Assembly: GCA_963978905.1 (NCBI GenBank) | Contig: OZ022261.1 | Location: forward strand, 30,687,686 to 30,751,685 | Length of the DNA: 64,000 nt | Reading direction: 5' to 3' | Source: Trichostrongylus colubriformis | Taxonomy: Eukaryota > Nematoda > Chromadorea > Rhabditida > Trichostrongylidae | Part shown: piece by piece, positions 11,174 through 22,800 of the stretch | How the letters are laid out: each line of letters starts with the position of its first letter | Numbering within the stretch: the stretch's first letter is position 1 | Translations under genes and position numbers: made by a program | The notes under the pieces: model-generated | Seen by the model: the letters and a program-made list of their open reading frames with translations, nothing else | Database searches by the model: none | What the model was told of the DNA's origin: nothing

Positions 11174-13626
11174 GAGCACGCTAGTTTGCAGAGTTTCCGA
11201 CCCACTCTCGTCTTTGATTTCTCGCCGCACCCGTTGTGAAATTGTTGCAGGAGTATCTCTCTTCGCGACTTTGTTACAATGCATCTGCCCCTTCTGCGTT
11301 GCATCCTTTTCATCCATTTGACTACAAAGCAGCACAAATTCAACGTTTGCGTGTTTCTCGCTTCAGCGGATATCACTTGCGTGACACAAATGATATATAA
11401 AAATCATGCCACCACCATGCCATTATAAAAGGGAATTAAAATTGTACACGTGATATAGAATGATTTTCGTTTATATTCTTTCATCTGTATGAAACGCTGC
11501 TTTCATTTCACTTCATGTATTTCCATCGTTGTTCAATGCAGTTTCCATTTTCCGCATTTTCCACTATATTCACATCTACCATCAATTATCATACTTTATT
11601 CTTATATTCGATAAAATGCCTAGCGCTGTAAGAAATGTGATGACAGAGTTTTTTTTTGCAAAACGGAATGAGGATACTGTCAGGGCCATTCGAATCAATA
11701 GGATCCTATACATACTATTGATCTTTGTTTATTATCGTTATTTAATGTTATTGCTTCACTTTGGGTCTGATCTCTCGTTCGAGTGCGTACTCTCTCTTTT
11801 CGCCTCTCTTGCTCTCTTCTCTGAAGAACTCGTCCACATTTGTCAATGTCATTATGAGAGACCTGTCATGCTTCAGTAATTTCTTTTCCTCTCCTTCACT
11901 GACTGCTACCATCTTCACATCAATCTTCGAGAACAAAACCCTACAGTGGTGCTTCTCGAAGCCACCTCCGCCATCAATGTAATCAAAGGATATCCGAAAA
12001 TAAAGGATCTTCTATGGCTAATGACTTTTTGATAGACCTATTAACGAATATGACTACTCAAATATTAGGAGGTATTTGATTAGAAGTATGATGAACGTCC
12101 CAAATATTTTGGACGCTGCAAAGCCGGCTCTCACACTATTCTATTCGTCATGAGATAACAAAAGATTTCTGTCACTTCGAAAGGAATAGAAAAAGACTTA
12201 GAAAAAGACTACTGGTAAACGCAGATGTGCTCAAATAAAAAACTGAAAACATATAATTATTCCACTTCATAGATGGGCGCACTCCTCTCTCAGTCATCTT
12301 CTTTCTTTCCTTTCTCCTACCTTGACCGAAGCGAATGGTCGAATGCAGTGAGGCGGAAGACAACGAGGCAAATCCCTTTCTTCGTACTCATAGCAAAGCA
12401 GTATGATGTAGTGCATGTACGAATATTTGCTCGTGTCATTCATTTTGGAAATATCATTCACTAGTAACACTTACCAGTAATTACTACCTGTTATCAGTTA
12501 CTACCACCACTTACCAAAATCCTGAAAGTTTGTTATATTCAAATTGACTATGCTGAGTCTTCTAAAATCTGCTTCTCTTTTCCTATGTCAACTGTATAAA
12601 GTCGTGAAGTGAAGAAATTGAATTTTGGGCCTCGAAATCTTCCGTGACCGATCACTGCAATAAAAAACAACAAATGGCCTTCGAATGACTGCATGTTTCA
12701 CTCTGAGCCATCATCTTGAATATGAGCACTTTTTGTTAGTTCCCACTTCCCATGAACAAAAATCTGTACACACTTGATGAAGTCAATAAGCTTGTCGTTA
12801 TCAACACCTCGAACATTTTGTAATTTCATGTTTATCTGTTCAGTTACTGATCTTGGTAGAACAAAATGATTCCGTTGTTTTTCGAATGATGAGCTGCATG
12901 AGATATTATTTCAACCTTGTATTTTTTACACCATCATATATACCTATATGTGATTTTTTGCAATAATAAGAAGATCTCAGAGGTTTAACAGCTGTTAGGG
13001 ATCATTTTCGTTGATTGTAAACATTCAAAGAAAGCTTTCCGAAAAATGCCTGAGTGTCTAGGTTTTTCAAATCTTACACTATGCTATTATCCCTTACCAT
13101 AGCGAATCATTTAATAAATACCACTCACATTTCATCAAATGTCATGGCAACGTTTACCGACAAGTTTCTTGCAAAATGGAGTAATAATAATACAATTCGT
13201 GGATAATCCTTAATAGCTGCAATATTCAGCTCGTTTTCCTTATTCATGACAATCAAAGCACTAGCATGATCTACCCGATCAATAATAGATACCTAACCGT
13301 TTCCGGAAACCCTTATATTAAAAAAAGTTTCAGATTCTATTTTCATAACGTCTGTGGCTTTTAACCGCTTGAGCTGTCATTATTGACTTTAGTAGTGCTA
13401 ATGTTTTGTTGGTGCTTGACCTTATGGGCACCGCTCAGCTCGCATTACCCGTCGTCGCGCTCGACTTGCGGACACCTCACCCCCCTCGTTAATGGGGCAC
13501 TTGCCAAATTGTTTCCCTTCTGCCCTGATCTGGCCTCATTTACAATCCATCTTTACGTTCTCTCATTCTTGTCGCCTCTGCATGAAATGCGATACATCGA
13601 AATTGATGTTTGTGTTACTCTTACAG
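11174..13626. other. No gene seen
   Basis: AT-rich sequence without recognisable exons, RNA genes or inverted repeats beyond the A copy that ends at 11173. Confidence 0.4.
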
Positions 13627-13686
13627 TACTTCCTCTACTCGGTAACTGAAAATTTTGATGGAGACATCGGATCGGACTTATTTTAG
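13627..13686 (+). other. Short exon-like segment, unidentified
   Basis: CTCTTACAG at 13626 is followed by 19 codons (YFLYSVTENFDGDIGSDLF) and TAG. The acceptor is good and the composition is plausible for a last exon, but no upstream exon could be fixed. The same bases lie in a hydrophobic frame starting near 13383. Confidence 0.18.
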
Positions 13687-14369
13687 GCATCTTCATGGAA
13701 TTTTGGGAATTTGCTGGTTCCTTTATTCGACATGGCATAGATCACCGCTCACTGAAAACTTTACAAAAAGCGGAAATCGGATTTCGCAAATATCCAAGCG
13801 ATTTAGACAATGTGTTACAAAGCTATGAAACCTTTTTTTAAAGCTGTGTCAGAGGTTCATTTTACTATTGTGCTTGATAACTAGTAACAATTCAGGCTTT
13901 CGTGTGTTGATTCGATGCCTCATTTTCTATGCGTGACAACCTCTTGCGCACGTAAATTTCGCATTCGTGTGACCAATTTCACCTCCTTGAGAAGGCCTGA
14001 CCTCATTCAGTCTACATCTCGCTCTCCCGAACCTTCTCAACAACTCAGAATTGTCCCGCGACAGCCTCGAATACTTTTTGAGAAATTCAGATGACAGTCT
14101 GGATTTGCTATAATCAGATGTCGAGTGTCATATATCAAATTTATGTTTGTCAACAAAACTCTCCTCATCTCAAAGCATGACTGAGTCGTCTCCTGAGTGA
14201 TGTAATGGCTTTTGAGATTTAGCCTCCGCTCGAAAAATAACTAGGACTGAAAGCATGATGGAGCCATCACGGGATTTGAGACATTCCAGTTTTTCAAGTT
14301 TCTCAAATATGGTAGAAGTAGTTATTGCAGCAGAACGTGAACTCGCGATTATATCCTTGAAGACAGTAG

Positions 14370-14710
14370 GGGTAATTTGGATTGAAGAGCTACCAAATTG
14401 GGTCGGGCACGAAAGCTAGAGGTCTTAGAAGACCACTGTGGCGGAATTTCCGATGAGAAGGACTGCCCCGGAGCATTATAAGAACGTAGTCATCAAAAGC
14501 TGCCACATATTTTATCACAGCCCACGCCTTTTTTAGGCGCGACCCCCCCTTTTAGGGAATAGAAACAGGTGATGGGGTCGTATTTCTCTGGTTTTTGACC
14601 GTTTCATCCTGTAATTTCTTGACTTTCACTTTTTTAAGCGAGTCGATCATTATATTTGGTGATATTTCCATATTCCCCCTGAATTGCCCCTATTACTGCC
14701 TTTAGCTGAG
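14370..14710 (+). repeat. D-related repeat fragment
   Basis: GGGGTAATTTGG, CACTGTGGCGGAATTTCC and the GGGGTCGTATTTCTC...TTTTTGACC stretch correspond to D copies, with heavy divergence. Confidence 0.4.
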
Positions 14711-14844
14711 CTACTTGCCAGGCCTATACGGTGCCTATTGCTTACAGTAGGCAGTCAGTACACAAATCACGGATATGGCAGTATCAGGCAGGTTCAATAA
14801 CAGCATGAAAAGGTTGGTCGAAGACTTGTTTATTTTCTGAGCAG

Positions 14845-14964
14845 GATTCGATTCATAGGCCAGACAAATCATGCCACCGCCTCCCGCCGTTGGTCCGCTT
14901 CCAGCTAGACCAACATCAAAGCCGAACGTGATGAAAAAGCCATTAGTTGCAAAGAGTAGGAATG
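14845..14964 (+). CDS. Possible 5' exon with a proline-rich start (MPPPPAVGPLP)
   Basis: A TTTTCTGAGCAG site at 14844 is followed 26 bases later by ATG at 14871, opening a proline-rich frame of 31 codons that could end at a weak donor (AATG|GTCTTT, 14965). One base is left over, which matches an acceptor at 18747 in front of the exon-like segment 18748-18847. It could be an alternative, more distal start of gene 1 or part of a separate gene. No similarity was recognised. Confidence 0.25.
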
Positions 14965-15379
14965 GTCTTTCTCATTGATGAGAGGATTACACATACTCGG
15001 AAGAATGTCGGTTGCCTTCTGCTCCGTACTCGAATCAAGAAGTAACATCAGTTCCAGTTTGTTCCAAAGCAACCTTCAAACATTTCAAAATCTTGGTGAC
15101 GTAAGAAGCTGTTGATTAGGGAAATGCTTTTGACAAGTAGTCTGTATCAGGTCTCCGGAATAAAACTGCCCAAATTCATCGGGAACGGTTGTTTCACTGC
15201 AACCTCTATATAGATTGCAAATAACTTGCAAAAGCTGCTGCATCAAGACGTATGAAGGTTGAAGTGTTCATTGACACTGAAGGGCTGTGTGCTTCTGCAT
15301 TGGGAAGGGTAAAGAGAAAATGAAAAGTGCGAATACATGTTTTCCGAAATCGAGCATCCCATCTAAGAAAAGGTGATGT

Positions 15380-15760
15380 CTGACGAAATTTCCATTGAAA
15401 AAGCGCGGCTTGGGGTCTTATCACGACCCTGCAGCACAGCCAGTCGTTTTGCCGCTCATCAGCCAGGGGAAATGCCGGCGAGGTCATGGCATCGTCCGCG
15501 ACCGGCTGATTTAGCCCCTTGCCCGTCTGCAATCTGCCCCCGGCTAGTGACGCAGAGGGGCACGAGAGACAAGGGGGTTTCCGGGTTCCCTATTTTTCGG
15601 ATTTTTCGCCGTCTTGTTTCTTTCTTACCCTACTCGGGTTTTTCGCCGTCTTGTTTCTTTCTTACCCTACTATCGTACTGCTGAGCACCCCACTTTCATA
15701 TTCCGCAATCTGTCAAATTTATCTATCCCAATGTCTTCGAATAATCAGAAACGATTGTTA
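15380..15760 (+). repeat. D-related repeat with a 37-bp tandem duplication
   Basis: This segment matches 50070-50400 in inverted orientation (GCGCGGCTTGGG, TTTTTCGCCGT, CATATTCCGCAATCTGTCAA blocks). Inside it, a 37-bp unit containing TTTTTCGCCGTCTTGTTTCT occurs twice in a row (15602-15634 and 15639-15671 identical). Confidence 0.6.
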
Positions 15761-16993
15761 TGGAGGAGACGCGCCTCTATTCATAGGTGAGCTATTGAAC
15801 TTTCAACACGATTAGATCGAAATAACTGGTATTACGAGTACATCACAGTAGGGCGTAGCGGAAAGGATGAAATCTCGTATTCCAGCGATTTTAGGCTATT
15901 GCTCATCCTGTCTGCATAGAGTATACAATAATTCAAAGCTTAATTACTGACGTAATTTAAGAAATTCTTCGTACAAATGCTAACTGCTTTCATTTAGTTC
16001 CAAAATTTACATTTGGTAATGAATTCATCATGACGAAGAGTGTTTCGTTTTCCTAGCACTGAAATTGCCAAAACCTCATTTTACACTCATGCTCGGTCGT
16101 ATCATATTCCCTGCAAATATGCTTATGTCACCAATTTCCTTCACTTGCACTTTTCCGCACTTTTTTCACAGCCGTTAGGAGAGCACGTGGGAAATACACC
16201 TTTCTTAGTTGTACTAAATGTGCACACATGCAGTTATACCTCTTTGATGGCTGAATATTAATGGGAAATCAATCAAAAACCACATGGGGTAACTTGATCG
16301 ATCCTCGAATACAAAAGTGGAGGCGCTGGGTAATGCGGCAGTGAAAAATCAAATAAATTGGCCGAAAACTCTGGAAATTGGATCACTCTTTCCTTTGTTT
16401 GCTTCCTCGGCAGACCTCTATTTAGCGGTGCACCGCATCGCTGGCGTATTGATCGGAATCACGCGGATCTGTGATGTGCGGCGATGCGATCGCGCAAAGC
16501 ACGTGGTGTGTTTATTCGTAGTAGGAGTATGATGACGAGAATTTTGTAGACTAACCTGGGATGTTGCTTGAGTGCATGCTTTTTACCACGAGTTGTGCGA
16601 ACCACCGCGTCCTAGGAACTAATGCTATTAGTAACCATAATTTATTCACTCAAGCACAGGACACCTAATTTATCTCTCGTGGTGGCTCTAAGCTACCAAT
16701 AATCTGCGTGAAATTTTTCGCTTTTCAAATTTTGCGAAATTGATTAGCCTAAGATAGCGGTGGTTTGTGATGGAAACCCGCCATACTCACTTTTTTTGTA
16801 GTTGACTACGTGAAATAGCAGAAATCCGATTTTGTGACGGATACTCTAAGGTCTCTAAATTGAACCAATCTATTTAATGCTCCGAGTAGATGAGGGTATT
16901 TTGCGTTTTTGCGTGCCTCAGAATCTATTACCACTTACGAATCAGTCACCTTCTTGCATGGTTCAGCAGCTGTCTGAATTAGCTCTGTGAGGA

Positions 16994-17110
16994 TGTTTAG
17001 CTTCCAACCAAAATTGGTAACAACTTTATTTCCGACTGACGTTTCGGTGCCGTCGCCTCCTTCAGAGTGAAACTTTTATGGCTGTTATCAATTTTGGTTG
17101 GAAGCTAACA
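16994..17110. repeat. 117-bp foldback with a central GACGTTTCGG...CTCCTTCAG motif
   Basis: TTAGCTTCCAACCAAAATTG at the left is mirrored at the right (17084-17108) with about 28 of 30 pairs. The loop holds GACTGACGTTTCGGTGCC and GTCGCCTCCTTCAG; motifs of this kind are common near the 3' ends of Penelope-like retroelements. A related GTTTCCGTCGCCTCCTTCA occurs at 709-728. Confidence 0.55.
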
Positions 17111-17634
17111 ATAAGCATAAGAACAGCCATAATTGAAACATCATGCGAAACATCTTCGAAAATCGCTCATGAATCAACTCTATTTAGGCGTTCAAAAAAT
17201 TTGCATTCATTAAGTGTAAACTTTCTATGTGACTAAATCGTATAGGATTGAGTGTATCCATGCTCTAACTGAGGTCACATCCATGCTTTAATCCATACTT
17301 CATTTTTCTCGAAGTGATCCCAGTTTTCCACAACTGAATTACTAAACTAGTACTCAAGGTGCTAGCGTTGCCAGTGATTATTCATTAATTCAGCTGAAGA
17401 TTCTTCCTGATGCTCTTGCACCATCGGATTTTCGTGTAAAATATGTTGGAAATGAATATATAAGCATGCGTTGAATTCGAATCAAGATGCGACAGCTTTT
17501 TTCACGTTAGTGAGTCCGTTTTCAAGGTGCGCCACATATCCTTATTCCAGTTGTGGCCATACTATCTCTACCGAAAATTTCATGGCGGGTTATACTGCTA
17601 AATCCTATATTTGGAATTACATTTTCGTGAAGGT

Positions 17635-18172
17635 TAGCATTAGGGATGATGTGGTTATTGAGAAATCCCAAAAAGAAGTCACTCACATGGAAACTATAGC
17701 TCTAAAAAGGCTATCTGTGGCGTAAACCCGGTGAAAAGGCGCGTCTCCGAGCTGTAGTAACGGCGCAACGGATAACACCTGACGCCTTGGATGACCGACC
17801 CCGCCCCCAAGCGACGTGATTCGTGGTTGGCTATGATGAGAACGGCCAAGATATGCGGCAGGTTTTGCGCCGCGCTCTCGCAGCTTTGGCTTGAAGCTCA
17901 CTCTAGAAAACAGATGCTGTCGTATTTCCAAACATTCCCTCGTGTTTATTGGCAACATGACAGCGGAAATCTCGTTCGGACTACCCGCCTTTTGACGGAA
18001 AGGTCGTCCACGTCGAAAATCAACGGTGGAAAGAGGTCCTATTTCTTGGGTTTTAGACCATTTTCATCCGTTTTTCTTCACTGTACTGTTACTAAGCATC
18101 TCGTCTTTCATATTCACTACTTCTTTTACCTTGTGTCCGAGTTCCCCCTCATGCTGCCTTTAAATCCTAATT
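17635..18172 (+). repeat. D-family dispersed repeat, copy 1 (~540 bp)
   Basis: Nearly the whole segment is repeated at 40240-40805 in the same orientation, with shared blocks GAGAAATCCC, GGCTATCTGTGGCG, ATGCTGTCGTATTTCCAAAC and GTCGTCCACGTCGA. No long frame and no obvious terminal repeats. Together with the C-rich 3' part it could be the tail of a retroelement; type not determined. Confidence 0.65.
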
Positions 18173-18747
18173 AACATTTTTATGCCTATTACGACCGGTA
18201 GGATCGATAACTGTTTTAATTCTTAGTTCTGGGAGTAGGAGCAGAATTTATTACGGAACTGGGACAAAATCAGGCAAAAAGTGAAGCAACTTAGGAATTA
18301 TGTACCTGTGGCGATCGATAAATGCGGTTTCACTGGTGTGTCGCTTTTGATCTCGACTCATAAACAAGGCTGTGTGAACCCATTATATGAGAACAATCTA
18401 GTTAGCCAGACTGCACCCGACTGAGCTAATTATATCTCGCAAGTCTTCAAAACAACAAAATAAGGTCTCCATCAATTACATAGTCTCTACCGTAAGCTAT
18501 TATGTTTTCTGGAAGCGTCTATGATTTTGCATCGATTTCCCTCAAACTATACCCATTGGGAAACAAAAAATTTTCAACATTTCTGTAATTTTTCCCTTTC
18601 ACATCCATCTTTTCACTAAAATTGGGCCTTAAATTTTGTGAAGTTTCGCAATTTCGCGACTTGTATTTGCTCAGAAACAACAAAAAAACTGGGAAAACAA
18701 GTTTCAAATCGAAAGAAAAATGAAATATAGTGTCAAATCGAAATCAG

Positions 18748-18847
18748 ATTATCGTGGTATGACTGTCAGGGCTCGTAGAGATTGGAACAATCTGAATGAA
18801 CTGAATAATAGTACTGAGTGTCCTCCTTATGCACCTCAATCACAAAG
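18748..18847 (+). CDS. Exon-like segment with a PPYAP motif
   Basis: The frame reads DYRGMTVRARRDWNNLNE and continues to a CPPYAPQ motif, with an AATCAG acceptor (or TATAG at 18730) and an AAAG|GTTTTT donor. A PPxY motif also occurs in gene 1, which makes a shared transcript attractive. However, this segment ends with two leftover bases and does not join in frame to 19864 (stop after 15 codons) or 26869. Another exon would be needed. Treat as a candidate only. Confidence 0.25.
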
Positions 18848-19849
18848 GTTTTTGAAATTTCCCAGAAAATTACGGGAAAAATGCTACTCAAATTTCTCTA
18901 CAACGTAATACTATGGGGAGTGTGGGGATTCCCTTGATAATGCGAAAGTTAACAAGCATTTCTGCTCTCTTCATCATTCTCATTCAGACTATTTAGCTAA
19001 TTCGGCTCCTAAAATATTTGTGAGATATTTTTAGCAATTTGGTGGATACAAAAATGCAAAATGATCCTAATTCATGCTGAAGCAGGGATCTCGTTGAAAA
19101 TGAACAAAAACGGTGGGCATTCGAGCCAGCTATCGGTCGGCTGGTAACTTGTAAGCGAATGTCTGAATCTTTCTTTTGCTCATTTTTGATAAGGACAAAG
19201 AAATATTATTCAACAATCATTTTTGTCGCTTTAAATAAATTAGTACGAGTAGAAATAAGTAAGCAGGAATGTAAATAGGCAAGCGAATAAATAAATGTGC
19301 GCAGTCAATAATGGTATTTTCGAGCAATGTGCTTCACCTCTGTAGCCGGTATACTGAGGTAAGGAAAATGAAAAGAGCATCTGAAAAAACGGAACCATGT
19401 TGAGAACTTGACGTTTTTTTCGGTAAGATGTTTCCTCAAGACTTCCGTGCATCAATTATGAACACATTGTTCGTGATGTTGCCGATTTTTTACTTTTCCC
19501 AGGGCGATATTCAGTTTTTCACTGATGATTGATGATGAGGAACGATGGGGTGCGAGATGATGCCAGCGGGAGCTTTTACATCCGGACAATGTTTTAATGG
19601 CTTCAGCTAGAAACCAAAAACTGCTATTTCTAACTGAAAACGCACTTTTTTAGCAGTTGTTTCCATGTAGGCCATACGGAGAGTGATGCATGTCCTCTAC
19701 AAAATCTTATCCAATTTAATACGTGCATTAAATTCATGTTATGAAGTTCGATTAGTGTTTTTATATCCTCGTTTACCACCGCTTCTCGTTGTTCCCGTCC
19801 AAAAACTGGTACGCTGATGGAGTCGCATCATTGACGCTCTGAAAAGCTC

Positions 19850-19868
19850 TTTTGGGATTTCAGCTATG
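19850..19868 (+). promoter_or_regulatory. Probable trans-splice acceptor and start codon of gene 1
   Basis: TTTGGGATTTCAG is followed by CT and then ATG at 19866. An ATG within a few bases of a strong 3' splice site is the usual arrangement for spliced-leader trans-spliced nematode transcripts. It could equally be an ordinary internal acceptor with an upstream exon: the segment also reads through as CT-ATG, so a leftover single base upstream would be accepted. Confidence 0.4.
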
Positions 19869-22800
19869 CGAGACGCCCTTTTGTATGCAAATCATGCCCA
19901 CTCGCATGAAACCTACTCGGATTTGGGAGGGAAAAACAGATTGAAAACAGTTTCACATTTCAATTTATTAATTTGAAACCAAGTGATATGAGTTTATATC
20001 AACATACAGGCAACATGAGACTTCAGAATTCCATTTTTGAGATCGTACATAATGCCTTATCAATGGTTTTGTTGTTTTTTGACTTGCAGTGGAGATAAAA
20101 AAAGATTAGAAATTATATTATACAGAAATTATAGAAATATGTGTTATAATACTGATGCTTAGGTTTTGAAACAAAGCGATACTCCGATTACATACTCGAT
20201 GAATTATGCACGAATTCCACACTCGTTTTTAATGTGTTCGATAGTATTGCACTTACAAGCGCTTGTGACCTTAACTGGTCCTTTAATGTGTAATACTGCT
20301 TATGAAGTAAATCAGAGAGCATAAAAATGAAGAGTAGAGATACAAAAGCAAAATCATTCAAATTGAATGAATTCGATACTTTTCTCTTATCTCACGCAAC
20401 GCAATTCTCCCTCACTCAACTTCCACAAACTGTTTTCTTCTTTTCTTAATGAAATCAATAAAATAGCCCATTCCTGAAAATTAGTAGTTCATAACAATTC
20501 GGAAAGGTGAACCACTGAATCACGGCGCTGTCCTTTTTTTGCCGCCAGCAAATCTATGGTCCATTAACTTATGGGCATAGGCATTTAAGCAAAGGAGGGT
20601 ACATTATCATGCTGATTTTTGAATAGCCCTTTTTTCTTTCTTCTGCTTGGCGATTTTTATTGGAATATTGTGTCAATAGTACTTGAAAAAATCAATATTA
20701 TCTTTAAAATTTTCTCGATGTTCCGGTGAAAAGTGGTGGATGAGGTGTCATATCCGATTTGTGTGAAGGCTTGGGTGCGTTTCATGTGTGATGCCATCTG
20801 TTTCTTGACATATGTTACGTCGTCTCAAAATCCATGGCTTATCGATGCCTGTCCATTTTAATGGCGAAATGGCCCATCCAGCTATTTCATCCCCGAAGTA
20901 CTCGACGTTGGTATGCATATGAGTGCTGGGGTGAGGGTGAGCGTGCTTATTTTTCCCTGGAGTCCCTTCGTTTCAGCACTCCTTTCCGGTCGATCACCGC
21001 AGCTACGTTCGCGCGCTCGTGCCTACGACATCTTTCGCTGGACTGACAAGAGAGTTCGAACGGAACGTGAGCAGAAGGGAAAACCACCAACTACGGCACC
21101 GACGGCGACGAGGACGCGACCACATTGAAGAAGGTAGTGTACGAAGTTTTTTTCTAATTCTTTTCCCACTCCTTCCGACGGCAGCGCCGTGCTGCAAAGT
21201 GGCCGAAAAGCACCCTTTCTGTGTCCCTCTTTTCTGTGTTTTTCGGCCGTCCAAGTGTCCGATTACGTATTTGGCTACGTTCCCGGAAGAAACTCACGCC
21301 CCTCGCGAGCGTCCTAATTGGCACAACTATTTCCGCGATTTCCAGCCGCTTCTCCTTAACTACATGTGCAAAATCCTCAACCGCCGTTCTCACACGGCCT
21401 TTTAAAAGAGGTCTCATAATGGATTTCTTCCCCTGAATTAGATCCCCACTCTCCATCTACTTTCTTCTTTGATGCGGGTCTCGTTGTGTATCCGTGTGTG
21501 TCTTTTTTAAGCTGCGGAGAGGGTTTAAAGCGGACACATTCGTAGTGGTTCCTTCTCTCCATCATTATGTCGTATTGTCTGGTAGCAAGCCACACGAGAA
21601 CAATTGCGGATAATCATTGCTTTTCTTACACCATCACAGTTGAAAGGGGCACGGGATGAGGAGGGAAAGAAGGCGACAAAAACGGCCAAGGAAGGGCAGC
21701 GAGGACTCGTACATATTCATACGTCAACCACTCTCTCTCACAGCTCATTCGACATCTGTTCTTGACAAAATCATGTCACGTGACCTTTTCACTTTTTCCC
21801 TGAATCCTCTGCTCTCTCGAATTCCATTAGAATGTTGTACTCTTCTAGGCTTTACGAGACTTCTGTATCCCACTTGATATTTCGTGTTTTCAATTCTTAT
21901 GAGGTCTAACGTTACAGAATACATTAGAACGTCTCATTTCCATTAAGTGCACTAAAGCTACTCAAAGACACCGCGAGAGGGCATTGGTCTACGGTACTCG
22001 CTTATAATTCGGCCACTGCCCACACGACTCCTTGTCAAAATTCGAGTGTAAATTCATTGGGTATTTTCTATTATGAACGTATACTTTTCGTACTTCTTCT
22101 TTGCTTATTCTCTCTTCTATTGTCTACTTGTTCCTGTTAGTTGGTTCACTTTTTACCATCGTCTTGTATAAGATCCATTCCCGCTTCTTTGCTTGCCTCC
22201 AGCAGGCAACACGGCCACTGAAGCGTGGAGTTCGAGGTGAAGCGCGCTAAGATCGCAGTAGCGCCCCAACGACGCGTTTTTCAACGAGAGCTTCGCTACG
22301 CATTATCTCTCTGAGCTCAAATGCTCGTTTACAGATAATAGTGTTTCCAAATAAGCTTTTCCTACTTGCCCCTTGCCTTCAATACGAAATCGATCAATTT
22401 GTTTTTTATTGCATCCAATGACCGAAGGGAGTTATTCCCAGAGCTACTCTATCAACTCGATATAGTTATTCGGAAACTCAGGCTCAAGAAGTTGACTTTC
22501 GTTCTGTTCCTCCCTCCCTCCCACCTTCCAACCCTCTTCAAAGTAGAGAAAGGTTTATGAGCAGAGTGAAGCCGGAGTCTTAAGCCTATCTTATCGCTCG
22601 TGGATTGTCGTAATTCCTGTCCATTGATAGCTCCAATGATCAAGCTTCTGTATGAATCCCTTCTCCTATCTGTAATCTCACTTACAGCGTGATGTCCAAA
22701 ATGCGTTTTTATCAGTCCTACTCGGCTATATTACGGAGGAGTGTGAGTCAAGGCACTCCATCTGGGTCTAGACCCACGAATTCCATCACCTTACGCGGCA

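Noticed and set aside
15206..15532. 108-codon minus-strand frame
   Set aside because: Overlaps the D-related GC-rich repeat and shows no splice or start context.
21080..21136. Acidic 20-codon exon before a GTAGTG donor
   Set aside because: The upstream acceptor (GAGCAG) is poor and the phase does not connect 18847 to 26869.
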